64,000 nucleotides of DNA from Sphingomonas koreensis. GTDB lineage: Bacteria; Pseudomonadota; Alphaproteobacteria; Sphingomonadales; Sphingomonadaceae. The stretch covers positions 930,001 through 994,000 of the forward strand of contig NZ_PGEN01000001.1 of NCBI RefSeq assembly GCF_002797435.1. Reading direction: 5' to 3'. The position numbers were made by a program, and so were the translations under genes. The notes beneath the pieces are model-generated. The model had not been told where the DNA came from. It did not search any database and was given only the letters and a program-made list of their open reading frames with translations. Positions 1 through 10,048 of this stretch are shown piece after piece (the stretch's first letter is position 1; every line of letters starts with the position of its first letter).

Positions 1-1
1 G

Positions 2-160
2 CACAAGGTGCCGATCAGCGCGATCGAAACCCTGCTGTCGGGCGGCACGCGCGTCGTCATGAACAATGCCGATGATACGGCACGCATCGCCAAAGCCTAT
101 GGGTCTAAGGTGATGACTGGGAAGGCGACCCGCGTTCCGACCCGAATGAGCCGGCAATAG
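2..160 (+). CDS. C-terminal end of an unidentified protein (cut by the window edge)
   Basis: An open frame enters from the left edge and gives 52 residues before a TAG stop. The residues include VPISAIETLLSGG and AKAYGSKVMTG and end in a basic tail. I do not recognise the family. The next gene follows on the same strand after about 20 bases, so the two may be co-transcribed. The start lies outside the window, so full length and function cannot be judged. The smooth codon use and the stop placed just before a well-formed ribosome binding site argue that it is a real gene end. Confidence 0.55.
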   Translation, partial: HKVPISAIETLLSGGTRVVMNNADDTARIAKAYGSKVMTGKATRVPTRMSRQ

Positions 161-179
161 GGTGGCGGGAGAACCGCGC

Positions 180-518
180 ATGGCAGCTTATCGGGAACCC
201 GGCTTTGAGGAGCGCGCGGCGCTTGCCGCACGCGCCAAAAGTGCCGCGCTGGCGCGTCTGCGGGCAAGGCCGCCCATCGACGAAGCCGAGCGGGCGGCTC
301 GCGCTGTCCGAGCGCTTAAGCGCGAGACTGCTGCGGAGGAGAAGCGTGCTGCAAAGCGCATGACTCGCGAAGCGGCTGCCGCACTCAAACGCATCGCCAC
401 GGCCGAAATATCCGCTGTGGAGGATACGCAGGCCAACGCGACCGGGACCACCGAAGCCGATCGCAAGGCGGCCCGCGACGCCCGCTATGCTGCACGCAAG
501 GGCAGGAAGTCGAAATAG
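180..518 (+). CDS. DUF6481 family protein
   Basis: A 112-residue protein, almost entirely Ala, Arg, Lys and Glu, predicted to be one long charged helix or coiled coil. It begins MAAYREPGFEERAA and ends ARDAARKG-like with a basic tail, the pattern I associate with DUF6481 in sphingomonads. No catalytic motif or membrane segment is visible and the function is unknown. An upstream in-frame GTG at 162 exists, but the ATG at 180 is preferred because GGGAG lies just upstream and the family usually starts at MxxYxEPGF. A second small basic protein follows about 50 bases downstream. Confidence 0.75.
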   Translation: MAAYREPGFEERAALAARAKSAALARLRARPPIDEAERAARAVRALKRETAAEEKRAAKRMTREAAAALKRIATAEISAVEDTQANATGTTEADRKAARDARYAARKGRKSK

Positions 519-570
519 GCCGGGTGACACCCCGACAGCCGAACCAACAATCGCCGAGAGGAGCCGAACA

Positions 571-699
571 ATGGCCAAAAGTCAGAAAAGATCGAACCGG
601 GAAGTGCGCAAACCCAAGGCGACCAAGGAGCCGAAGCCCAACGCGTCGAACCCATCCCAAAAGGGCAAGCCGGTCGAGATGACGACGCTGAAAACCTGA
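571..699 (+). CDS. small basic hypothetical protein (42 aa)
   Basis: A 42-residue lysine- and proline-rich peptide beginning MAKSQKRSNREVRKPK. It is predicted to be disordered and has no transmembrane segment. The start is supported by a purine-rich site (GAGAGGA) about 9 bases upstream of the ATG. Similar short MAKSQKRSNRE-type proteins are familiar from sphingomonad genomes, often near DUF6481 genes, but no function is known to me. The lysine and arginine content would suit nucleic-acid or ribosome binding; that is only a guess. It converges on guaB with a gap of 27 bases. Confidence 0.6.
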   Translation: MAKSQKRSNREVRKPKATKEPKPNASNPSQKGKPVEMTTLKT

Positions 700-726
700 C
701 CGGCGGGCGCTTCGGCTGCCCGGCCC

Positions 727-2671
<1,945 letters not shown>

Positions 2672-2731
2672 CCTCGCCTCCTTCCACGCGCCGCGACGGG
2701 ACGATGGCCTGTGCGGCGTCTATGTCTTCAA

Positions 2732-3115
2732 TCATTCGATCGCCGAAACGTTCCGTGTCGCCATGCGCTCCGCACCGACCGCAATCACGGCGCCGATCGC
2801 ATAGGCAAACAGATCCCTGACGTCGAAACCGGTGCCGAGTACGACTCGCAGCCATGGGTGATGGGCGAGGCCGAGGATGTGCAGGATGCCGATCAGCTGG
2901 CCCAATTCGATGGCCACCGCGACCGAAAGCGCGACCGCCGCCGCCGTCCACGGCCCCGCTGCAGACACTGCGCGGATCGCCATGAACACGAGGATCACGG
3001 CCAACACGTCGCCCAGATAGGGCCGGACGAAGGCATCGTTCACGAACAACGCGATCAGCACCTCCACCGCAAGCAGCACCAGTGCGGCAATGGCGTGGCC
3101 AGTCCGGAAGGTCAC
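2732..3115 (-). CDS. DUF2809 domain membrane protein
   Basis: A 127-residue integral membrane protein with about four hydrophobic helices. It starts MTFRTGHAIAALVLLAVEVLIA and carries FVRPYLGDVLAVILVF and a late FDVRDLFAYAIGAVIAV, which is the DUF2809 layout. These are small inner-membrane proteins of unknown function. It overlaps the stop of the upstream CoA-ester lyase gene by 4 bases (ATGA-type), so translation is probably coupled. The identification rests on the RPYLGD and FDxxDLxAY motifs seen by eye. Confidence 0.75.
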   Translation of the reverse strand: MTFRTGHAIAALVLLAVEVLIALFVNDAFVRPYLGDVLAVILVFMAIRAVSAAGPWTAAAVALSVAVAIELGQLIGILHILGLAHHPWLRVVLGTGFDVRDLFAYAIGAVIAVGAERMATRNVSAIE

Positions 3116-3930
3116 CCCGCCCGCGCCAGCAGCAGCTTCGCCTGTTCGACGTGCATGTCCTCGATCATCCGGTCCTTGTACCGCTCGGCGCCACCGCCCG
3201 CCGCGGCGATCAACGCGCGGGCATCGTCCAGCTCGGCCGGCGACGGATCGAACGCGGCGCGGACGATGTCGATCTGGTTCGGATGGATCAGGCTCTTGCC
3301 GTCAAAGCCCAGCAGCCGGCCCTCCGCCGCCTCGGCGGCAAGACCATCGCCATCGTCGAGCCTGTTGAACACACCATCGAGCACCCAGATTTCAGCCGCG
3401 CGTGCCGCCAGCACGATCAACTGAAGCGAAAGCTGCATCTGCGTACGTCCCGCGGCAGGGGGCAGCCTGAGCGAGGCGGCAAGGTCATTGGTGCCGGCGA
3501 TCAGCCCCGCCATCTCAACCCCCGAACCGGTCGCGCCGGCGATCGCCCCGGCATGCATCACCCCCGCCGCGGTCTCGATCATCGCCAGCACCGGGCGTTC
3601 GGAATGGAACGCAGCCCGGACGATCGTCTCCGCCTTCTCGACCTTGGGCACGATCACATGCGTCGCGGCGGATTTCCTGACCGCCTCCAGATCCTCAATC
3701 CAATGCGCACTGTCCTCGGCGTTGACGCGGATGCCGAACAGCCGGTCGCCGAACCCCTCCGCCGACTGTGCAGCCTCCCGGGCCGCATCCTTGTCCCCGG
3801 CCTTAACCGCGTCCTCCAGATCGAGGATGATCATATCGGCGGCGAGCGTCCGCGCCTTCTCGATCGCGCGCGGGTTCGACGCGGGCAGGAACAGCGCGGT
3901 GCGCGGAGCGATGTAATGGACTGTGCTCAT
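3112..3930 (-). CDS. CoA ester lyase (HpcH/HpaI, citrate lyase beta-like)
   Basis: A 272-residue TIM-barrel enzyme of the malyl-CoA, citramalyl-CoA or citryl-CoA lyase family. Motifs seen: RTALFLPASNPRAIEKA at the start; DMIILDLEDAV, with acidic metal and substrate ligands, near residue 35; a V-P-K-V-E strand near residue 95; and a late GKSLIHPNQID. These enzymes cleave or form C-C bonds of 3-hydroxyacyl-CoA esters using Mg2+. The exact substrate cannot be told from sequence, and no partner such as malate-CoA ligase lies next to it. It diverges from the SPFH gene across 61 bases. Confidence 0.85.
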   Translation of the reverse strand: MSTVHYIAPRTALFLPASNPRAIEKARTLAADMIILDLEDAVKAGDKDAAREAAQSAEGFGDRLFGIRVNAEDSAHWIEDLEAVRKSAATHVIVPKVEKAETIVRAAFHSERPVLAMIETAAGVMHAGAIAGATGSGVEMAGLIAGTNDLAASLRLPPAAGRTQMQLSLQLIVLAARAAEIWVLDGVFNRLDDGDGLAAEAAEGRLLGFDGKSLIHPNQIDIVRAAFDPSPAELDDARALIAAAGGGAERYKDRMIEDMHVEQAKLLLARAG

Positions 3931-3991
3931 CGCTGCTCTATGCTAGCATCCGCCGGACAATGCGAGGTCCGGCGATTTCTGGGGGAGTGAC

Positions 3992-4981
3992 ATGGAACTG
4001 ACGGTTGGCGCCTTCTTCGTCGGCATGCTGCTGGTACTGCTCTACCTCTTCTCCAGCATCAAGATCGTCCGGCAAGGCTATGAATATACGATCGAGCATT
4101 TCGGTCGTTTCACCGCCGTGGCGAAGCCCGGATTCAATCTCTACCCCGCCTTCTTCTACCGGGTCGGCCGCCGGGTGAACATGATGGAGCAGGTGATCGA
4201 CATTCCGGGTCAGGAGATCATCACCAAGGACAATGCCATGATCTCGACCGATGGCGTGGTGTTCTTCCAGGTGCTGGACGCGGCCAAGGCGGCCTATGAG
4301 GTGTCGGACCTCTATGTCGCGCTGCTCCAGCTGACCACGACCAACCTGCGCACGGTGATGGGCTCGATGGACCTCGACGAGACGCTGTCGAAGCGCGACG
4401 AGATCAACGCGCGGCTGCTGTCGGTAGTCGATCACGCGACCACGCCCTGGGGCGTCAAGATCACCCGCGTCGAGATCAAGGACATCCGCCCGCCTGCCGA
4501 CATCGTCAACGCAATGGGCCGCCAGATGAAGGCCGAGCGCGAGAAGCGCGCCAACATCCTCGAGGCCGAAGGCTCGCGCGCGTCGGAGATCCTGCGCGCC
4601 GAGGGCCAGAAGCAGGCCCGCATCCTCGAGGCCGAGGGTCGCAAGGAATCGGCCTTCCGCGACGCCGAGGCCCGCGAACGCGCGGCGGAAGCCGAGGCCA
4701 AGGCGACCGAGCTGGTGTCGCAGGCGGTCGAGTCCGGCTCCGCCGCGTCGCTCAACTACTTCATCGCGCAGAAATATGTCGAAGCGGTCGGCAAGTTCGC
4801 CACCTCGCCCAACGCCAAGACGATCCTGTTCCCGGTCGAGGCAACGCAGCTGATCGGCACGCTGGGCGGGATCGGCGAGCTGGCGAGGGACGCGCTCGGC
4901 AAGATCGATGCCCCCGCCGTGCCGCCGGCTGCTCCGGCCCGTACGCGCCAGTCGCCCTTCGTGCAGAAGGAGGGTGAATGA
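3992..4981 (+). CDS. SPFH/band 7 (stomatin-like) membrane protein, QmcA type
   Basis: A 329-residue membrane-anchored scaffold protein. One N-terminal transmembrane helix (residues about 5-25, FFVGMLLVLLYLF) is followed by the SPFH domain (IVRQGYEYTIEHFGRF, DIPGQEIITKDN, DGVVFFQVLD). A long charged coiled coil follows (ILEAEGSRASEILRAEGQKQ, about residues 185-245), then a short tail rich in Pro and Ala. The family forms large rings in the inner membrane and works with NfeD proteins in membrane quality control. The NfeD gene follows with a 4-base overlap, which supports a functional pair. Confidence 0.92.
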   Translation: MELTVGAFFVGMLLVLLYLFSSIKIVRQGYEYTIEHFGRFTAVAKPGFNLYPAFFYRVGRRVNMMEQVIDIPGQEIITKDNAMISTDGVVFFQVLDAAKAAYEVSDLYVALLQLTTTNLRTVMGSMDLDETLSKRDEINARLLSVVDHATTPWGVKITRVEIKDIRPPADIVNAMGRQMKAEREKRANILEAEGSRASEILRAEGQKQARILEAEGRKESAFRDAEARERAAEAEAKATELVSQAVESGSAASLNYFIAQKYVEAVGKFATSPNAKTILFPVEATQLIGTLGGIGELARDALGKIDAPAVPPAAPARTRQSPFVQKEGE

Positions 4982-5433
4982 ACTGGAGCGAACAGGGCGG
5001 CTTCATCTGGCTGATCCTCGCCGCGGTGCTGGCGATCGCCGAACTGATGCTGCCGGGCGTCTACCTGACCTTCATTGCGATGGGTGCGGCGGTTACCGGC
5101 GTGCTGGCGCTGATCTTCCCCGAACTGGGGCCGGTGGGGCAATTGGTGAGCTTCGCCGCCTGGTCGACGGTGTTCGTGCTGGTCGGCAAGCGCTGGTATG
5201 GCGCAAACCCGGTGCCGAGCAGCGATCCCGATCTCAACAATCGCGCTGCACGCATGATCGGCCAGACGGTGACGGTGGTAGAGGCGATCGAGGGCGGCAC
5301 CGGCCGGGTGCGCGTCGGCGACGGCGAATGGCCGGCGGAGGGTCCTGACCTTGCGGCCGGCGCCAAGGCGCGGATCGCGAGCGTGCGCGGCGGCGTCGTG
5401 GTGGTCGAGGCGGTGAAGGCGATCGAGGGATGA
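4978..5433 (+). CDS. NfeD family protein
   Basis: A 151-residue short NfeD protein: two or three transmembrane helices in the first 70 residues (FIWLILAAVLAIAELMLPG), then a soluble OB-fold-like C-terminal domain (IGQTVTVVEAIEGGTGRVRVGDGEWPA, with the typical G-x-V-x-V-G-D-x-x-W pattern). Short NfeD proteins lack the ClpP-like protease domain and act as partners of SPFH proteins. It overlaps the SPFH gene by 4 bases upstream and the next gene by 4 bases downstream, so all three are probably made from one message. Confidence 0.9.
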   Translation: MNWSEQGGFIWLILAAVLAIAELMLPGVYLTFIAMGAAVTGVLALIFPELGPVGQLVSFAAWSTVFVLVGKRWYGANPVPSSDPDLNNRAARMIGQTVTVVEAIEGGTGRVRVGDGEWPAEGPDLAAGAKARIASVRGGVVVVEAVKAIEG

Positions 5434-6047
5434 TGCTCCCATCGCTGCTGTGGATGGCGATAGCCTCGATGGCGCCCGCACCGGATACCCTCCCGGCGGC
5501 ACGCTATTTCCCGGCCGAGCTTTCCAATCCGGCTTGCGCAAACAGCAAGCCGGAGCCGGTCAGCGATTTTCGCAAGGCATGGTATTCGAAACACCTGCGC
5601 AACGCAGGCGAACCGTCAATGTCTGCACGTATCGAGGGGATTGAACGTACACGCCGTTCGGCGCTGCGCTTCACCTGGCTACGCAGCTTCCACAAGCCCG
5701 TAATCGTCAGGATCGAGGAATGGGGCTCGGCACGCCCCCGGCTCCTCGCTGTCGAGATGGCCGGCCGCGGCGGCTATGGCGGTGGTGAGGCTATCCGGCG
5801 GATCGACCGGAAGCTGTCCCTTGCCGAGGGCAAGGTGTTGCGCCAGCTCTGGACCCGGGCAGACCCGTTCACACACCAATCGCCGCCTTGCGGTCGCATG
5901 ATGGACGGCGCGCGATGGATCATCGAGACCGCCGGTCCCGGCGGATATCGCTTCATCGACCGGCAAAGCCCCGATAACGGCCCGGTGCGCGAAGTCGGGC
6001 TGGCGTTGCTTGGGCTGACCGGATGGGAATTCGGCGACATCTACTGA
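5430..6047 (+). CDS. hypothetical exported protein overlapping nfeD
   Basis: A 205-residue protein with an N-terminal hydrophobic stretch (MMLPSLLWMAIASMAPAPD) that looks like a signal peptide with cleavage near residue 18, followed by a soluble, mixed alpha/beta domain. Two cysteines are visible in the mature part (PACANS, PPCGRMM), which could form a disulfide. I do not recognise the family. It overlaps the NfeD stop codon by 4 bases, so it belongs to the SPFH-NfeD message and may be a periplasmic factor linked to it; that link is inference from gene order only. Confidence 0.7.
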   Translation: MMLPSLLWMAIASMAPAPDTLPAARYFPAELSNPACANSKPEPVSDFRKAWYSKHLRNAGEPSMSARIEGIERTRRSALRFTWLRSFHKPVIVRIEEWGSARPRLLAVEMAGRGGYGGGEAIRRIDRKLSLAEGKVLRQLWTRADPFTHQSPPCGRMMDGARWIIETAGPGGYRFIDRQSPDNGPVREVGLALLGLTGWEFGDIY

Positions 6048-6165
6048 CCCGGATCAGTTCCCCGCCGCCTGACCGATGCGCGTCGCCGCGATGCGCGAAC
6101 CATGCTATGGTCGATCGCTGACGGGAGAGTCGAAAGGTCGCGTCCTCATTTGATGGAGGCACAGC

Positions 6166-7227
6166 ATGACTGCATCGATCGACGAAGCAAAACACCACGC
6201 GTTCATTGGCAAGATGCTCGGCGATCTGGGCGGCGCCATGTCCGTCCCGACCGTGCGCATCGGCCTGCGGCTGGGGTTGTTCGAGGCACTGACTCAGGGA
6301 GCCGCCACCGCGGTCGAGCTTGCGGTTCGTGCAGGCGGGCTGCACGAGCGCTATGTCCGCGAATGGGCGCTGGCGCAGGCTGCCAACGGCTATATCGGTT
6401 TCGACCCGGCGCCCCAGCGCTTCGACATCTCGCCCGAGCAGGCGATGGTCTTCGTCAATCCGGACAGCCCGGTCTATCTCGCCGGCGCGTTCGAGCTGAT
6501 CGCCGCGATGATCGAGGCGGAGCCGAAGGTCGAGGCGTGCTTCCGCCACGGCACCGGCGTACGCTGGGGCGATCATGCCGGCTGCCTGTTCTGCGCGACC
6601 GGCGCCTTCTTCCGCCCGGGCTATGTCAACAATATCGTCCAGGCGTGGATCCCCGCGCTGAATGGCGTCGAGGCCAAGCTGCGGAGCGGCGCGAAGGTCG
6701 CGGACGTGGGCTGCGGTGTCGGCTTCTCCACCTTGCTGATGGCGGAGGCGTATACGGAGAGCGAGTTCACCGGCTACGATTTCCACGCCCCGTCGATCGA
6801 GGAAGCGCGCCGTCACGCGCAGGCGCATGGTCTGAGCGATCGGGTGCGCTTCGAGGTCGCCACGGCAAAGGACATACCGGACAGCGGCTTCGATCTCGTG
6901 ACCATGTATGATTGCCTGCACGACATGGGCGATCCGCGCGGGTGCGCGGCGCATATGCGCGGCATCCTTGCGCCCGGCGGCACCTGGATGATCGTCGAGC
7001 CGATCGCCGGGGACAGTCCCGAGCAGAATTTCAACCCGGTCGGGCGGCTCTACTACAACGCATCGACGATGATCTGCGTCCCGACCTCGCTCGATCAGGA
7101 AGTCGGCGAGGGGCTGGGTGCGCAGGCGGGCGAAGCCAGGCTTGCTCAGATCGTCCGCGACGCGGGGTTCGGAGAGGTCCGGCGAGCGACCGAAGGGCCG
7201 TTCAACATGGTGCTCGAAGCCGCCTGA
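6166..7227 (+). CDS. class I SAM-dependent methyltransferase with N-terminal winged-helix domain
   Basis: A 353-residue protein. Residues 1-90 look like the dimerising winged-helix domain of O-methyltransferase-like proteins (GLRLGLFEAL, ERYVREWALAQAANGYI). The catalytic Rossmann domain begins near residue 180 with the SAM-binding motif VADVGCGVGFSTLLMA, then TGYDFHAPSIEEAR and YDCLHDMGDP. The overall layout resembles the Rv2258c-like group. The substrate is unknown. The ATG is preceded by GGAGG at a good distance. The gene stands alone, with no biosynthetic cluster around it. Confidence 0.85.
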   Translation: MTASIDEAKHHAFIGKMLGDLGGAMSVPTVRIGLRLGLFEALTQGAATAVELAVRAGGLHERYVREWALAQAANGYIGFDPAPQRFDISPEQAMVFVNPDSPVYLAGAFELIAAMIEAEPKVEACFRHGTGVRWGDHAGCLFCATGAFFRPGYVNNIVQAWIPALNGVEAKLRSGAKVADVGCGVGFSTLLMAEAYTESEFTGYDFHAPSIEEARRHAQAHGLSDRVRFEVATAKDIPDSGFDLVTMYDCLHDMGDPRGCAAHMRGILAPGGTWMIVEPIAGDSPEQNFNPVGRLYYNASTMICVPTSLDQEVGEGLGAQAGEARLAQIVRDAGFGEVRRATEGPFNMVLEAA

Positions 7228-7433
7228 GCGGCAGGCCGGACGCCCCCGCGCGCTTGCCCGCTCCCGCCGGACGCGGCATAGCGCACGGCAAGATGAAGCT
7301 CGCTGACCGAACCATCTGAAGCGTTCCCGCGCCGACGCGTGAGGAACCCTGAAGCCGGACGACCGCGCCCGGCTTGCCGCGTCATATCCATTCGGCGCCT
7401 GCGGATGCCGGCGTCGATTTCAGCGAGTTTCCC

Positions 7434-8066
7434 ATGAGCAACTATTTCGAGAGCCCGTTCAAGGGCATTCCCCTCGACCGTCAGGTCACCCACCTCAATA
7501 TCCGGGTCGGGCGCTACAGCTATTATTCGGGCTATTATCACGGCCACAGCTTCGACGATTGCGCCCGCTTCCTGTTGCCCGACCCCGACGCCGACAAGCT
7601 GATTGTCGGCAACTTCTGCTCGATCGGCTCCGGCGCGGCCTTCATCATGGCGGGCAATCAGGGACACCGGAACGAATGGGGCAGCACCTTCCCGTTCCAT
7701 TTCTACCCCGATGCGCCCGAGTTCGCGGAGGCCGCCAACGGCTATCTGCCCGCGGGCGATACGGTGATCGGGCACGATGTGTGGATCGGGTCGGAGGCGA
7801 TCGTCATGCCCGGCGTGCGTATCGGCCATGGCGCCGTGATCGGCACGCGTGCGCTGGTGACCCGCGACGTTGAACCCTATGCGATCGTCGGCGGCAATCC
7901 GGCACGTGAGCTGCGCAAGCGGTTCGACGAGCGGCGGATTGCCCTGCTGCTCGAAATGGCGTGGTGGGACTGGCCAGATGGCAGGCTGCGTGCCGCAATC
8001 CCGCTGCTGACGAGCGGCGAGATCGAGGCGTTGCACAGCTTCTGGCTGAGCTGTCACGAGACCTGA
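7434..8066 (+). CDS. catB: CatB-type (xenobiotic) acetyltransferase, hexapeptide-repeat
   Basis: A 210-residue left-handed beta-helix acetyltransferase. It shows the whole signature of type B chloramphenicol acetyltransferases: NYFESPFKG at the start, [19 protein letters not shown], the catalytic histidine in MAGNQGHR (residue 78), [37 protein letters not shown], and a C-terminal [10 protein letters not shown]. Family members transfer acetyl from acetyl-CoA to chloramphenicol and related hydroxyl acceptors; chromosomal members may have other natural substrates. The frame is open from 7374, but the start at 7434 fits the family exactly. A terminator-like hairpin follows. Confidence 0.9.
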   Translation: MSNYFESPFKGIPLDRQVTHLNIRVGRYSYYSGYYHGHSFDDCARFLLPDPDADKLIVGNFCSIGSGAAFIMAGNQGHRNEWGSTFPFHFYPDAPEFAEAANGYLPAGDTVIGHDVWIGSEAIVMPGVRIGHGAVIGTRALVTRDVEPYAIVGGNPARELRKRFDERRIALLLEMAWWDWPDGRLRAAIPLLTSGEIEALHSFWLSCHET

Positions 8067-8078
8067 CGTTGGTCGAAG

Positions 8079-8107
8079 GGGACCTTTCGCGGCCAGCGAG
8101 AGGTCCC
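8079..8107 (+). terminator. terminator-like stem-loop after catB
   Basis: A 12-base left arm (GGGACCTTTCGC, 8079-8090), a 5-base loop and a 12-base right arm (GCGAGAGGTCCC, 8096-8107) pair fully except for one G.U. It sits 12 bases after the catB stop. There is no clear T run after it, so it may slow or end transcription less efficiently than a classical Rho-independent terminator. Confidence 0.55.
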
Positions 8108-8149
8108 TAAGGTAACCGCCGAAACTTCCTCCCGTTTCCCGGAGACCCC

Positions 8150-9970
8150 ATGCGCACCACCCGTCGCCAGTTCCTCGCCACCACCGCCACGCTAGCGGCG
8201 ATGCCCGCCCTTCCCGCCTTTGCCCGCGGTCAGACCGCGGCACCCGGCGATGCGGCGGCGGAGGCGCTGCTGGCCGCGGCGGCCGAACAGCTGCTGCAGA
8301 ACGGACCGGAAGGCGCCACCAGCCTTGGCATCGACAAGGGCGAGCGCGCGCATCTGCGCTCCAAGCTCGAGGATCGCAGCATCGCGGGCAAGGCGCGGGT
8401 TGCCGAAGGGCTGCGCAAGCGCGTCGCGGAGCTCAAGGCGCTCGACGCCAAGGCGCTCAGCCCGGTGATGCGCACCAACGTCGATTCCGTCCGCACCTCG
8501 TTCGAGATCGCGCTCGACGGCATGGCCTTCCCCTATGGCGACGTCGCGGTCGGCGGCTGGCGCAATTCGCCCTATGTCGTCGTGCAGAATGTCGGCGGCT
8601 ATCTCGACATCCCGCGCTTCCTCGACACCGAGCACAAGGTCGATAACGCGACCGACGCGGCGAGCTGGCTCACGCGGTTCGATCAGTATGCTGCGCTGCT
8701 CGACGGCGAGACCGAACGGCTCAAAATCGCCTATGACAAGGGCGTGGTCGCGCCCGACTTCCTGCTCGACAAGTGCCTGCGCCAGATCGCGCTGACCCGC
8801 GGCACCGATGCCGGCAAATGGGAGCTGGTGACCAGCTTCGCGACCAAGCGCGCCGTTACCGGCGATCAGGCGACCGCAGCGGCGAAGATTGCGGCGGGCA
8901 AGATCGCGCCCGCGCTTGACCGCCAGATCCAGGAACTGAAGCGCCATCGCGCCAGGGCGACGTCGGACGCGGGCGTGTGGAAGTTCCCGGACGGCGAGGC
9001 TTATTACGCCTGGGCACTGCGTGCGGGCACCACGACGACGATGACGCCGGACGAGGTCCACCGCACCGGCCAGGAGGAGCTGAAGGCGCTTCAGGCCGAG
9101 ATGGACGTGATCCTGAAAAAGCAGGGCTTCACCAAGGGCACGGTCGGCGAACGCATGACCGCGCTGGGCAAGGACCCGCGCTTCCTGTTCCCCGACAACG
9201 ACGCGGGCCGCGCCGAGATCCTGAAGTTCATGACCGACCGGATCATGGACATGCGCAGCCGGATGCCGCGCGCCTTCCACACGCTTGTCCCCGGCAATGT
9301 CGAGGTGAAGCGACTGCCGCTGGCCGAGGAGCCGGGCGCGCCGGGCGCCTATGGTGGCGCCGGATCGATCGACGGCACCGTGCCGGGCAAGGTGTGGCTC
9401 AACCTGCGGACCACCGCGCTCCATTCGCGCTTCAGCCTGCCCACCCTCGCCTATCATGAGGGCATTCCGGGGCATGTCTGGCAGGGCGAATATACCTTCA
9501 AGCTGCCGCTGGTGCGCTCGCTGCTGTCGTTCAACGCCTATACCGAAGGCTGGGCGCTCTACGCCGAGCAACTCGGCGCGGAGCTGGGCGCGTACGACGA
9601 AGATCCGATCGGCCGGCTCGGCTACCTCCAGTCCCTCGCCTTCCGCGCCTGTCGCCTGGTCGTGGACACCGGCCTTCATGCCAAGCGCTGGACGCGCAGC
9701 CAGGCGATCGAATGGTTCGCCACCGCCAACGGCTCCTCGGTCGAGGAAGTGTCGGGTGAGGTCGACCGCTATTGCAGCTGGCCGGGCCAGGCCTGCGGCT
9801 ACAAGCTCGGCCATACCGAGATCAACACGCTGCGCGCCAAGGCAAAGACCGCACTCGGCCCGCGCTACGACTTCAAGGCGTTCAACGACGCCGTGGTGCT
9901 GGGCGGCAGCGTCCCGCTGACGGTGCTGGAAAGCGTCATCGATCGCCATATCGCGGCCCGCAAGGCCTGA
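8150..9970 (+). CDS. DUF885 family protein, Tat-exported probable metallohydrolase
   Basis: A 606-residue protein starting RTTRRQFLATTATLAAMPAL, a twin-arginine signal peptide, so it is probably exported folded. The DUF885 domain fills the mature part. Near residue 440 the motif HEGIPGHVWQ matches the HExxPGH zinc-type centre of the family, followed by YTEGWALYAEQL with the expected third ligand. DUF885 proteins are related to M32-type carboxypeptidases and several act on peptides or amides, but the substrate here is unknown. Length is typical. It stands between a hairpin upstream and a separate gene downstream. Confidence 0.88.
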   Translation: MRTTRRQFLATTATLAAMPALPAFARGQTAAPGDAAAEALLAAAAEQLLQNGPEGATSLGIDKGERAHLRSKLEDRSIAGKARVAEGLRKRVAELKALDAKALSPVMRTNVDSVRTSFEIALDGMAFPYGDVAVGGWRNSPYVVVQNVGGYLDIPRFLDTEHKVDNATDAASWLTRFDQYAALLDGETERLKIAYDKGVVAPDFLLDKCLRQIALTRGTDAGKWELVTSFATKRAVTGDQATAAAKIAAGKIAPALDRQIQELKRHRARATSDAGVWKFPDGEAYYAWALRAGTTTTMTPDEVHRTGQEELKALQAEMDVILKKQGFTKGTVGERMTALGKDPRFLFPDNDAGRAEILKFMTDRIMDMRSRMPRAFHTLVPGNVEVKRLPLAEEPGAPGAYGGAGSIDGTVPGKVWLNLRTTALHSRFSLPTLAYHEGIPGHVWQGEYTFKLPLVRSLLSFNAYTEGWALYAEQLGAELGAYDEDPIGRLGYLQSLAFRACRLVVDTGLHAKRWTRSQAIEWFATANGSSVEEVSGEVDRYCSWPGQACGYKLGHTEINTLRAKAKTALGPRYDFKAFNDAVVLGGSVPLTVLESVIDRHIAARKA

Positions 9971-10048
9971 CCCGCCCCTGATCTCACTTGCGCGGTGTAT
10001 TGACGAAGCAACACAGCTAAATTAGCCGTTCTTTCTGCTCGGGGGAGA

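Noticed and set aside
8192..9949. 585-residue open frame antisense to the DUF885 gene
   Set aside because: Mirror of a high-GC gene on the other strand; no start site, no recognisable motif.
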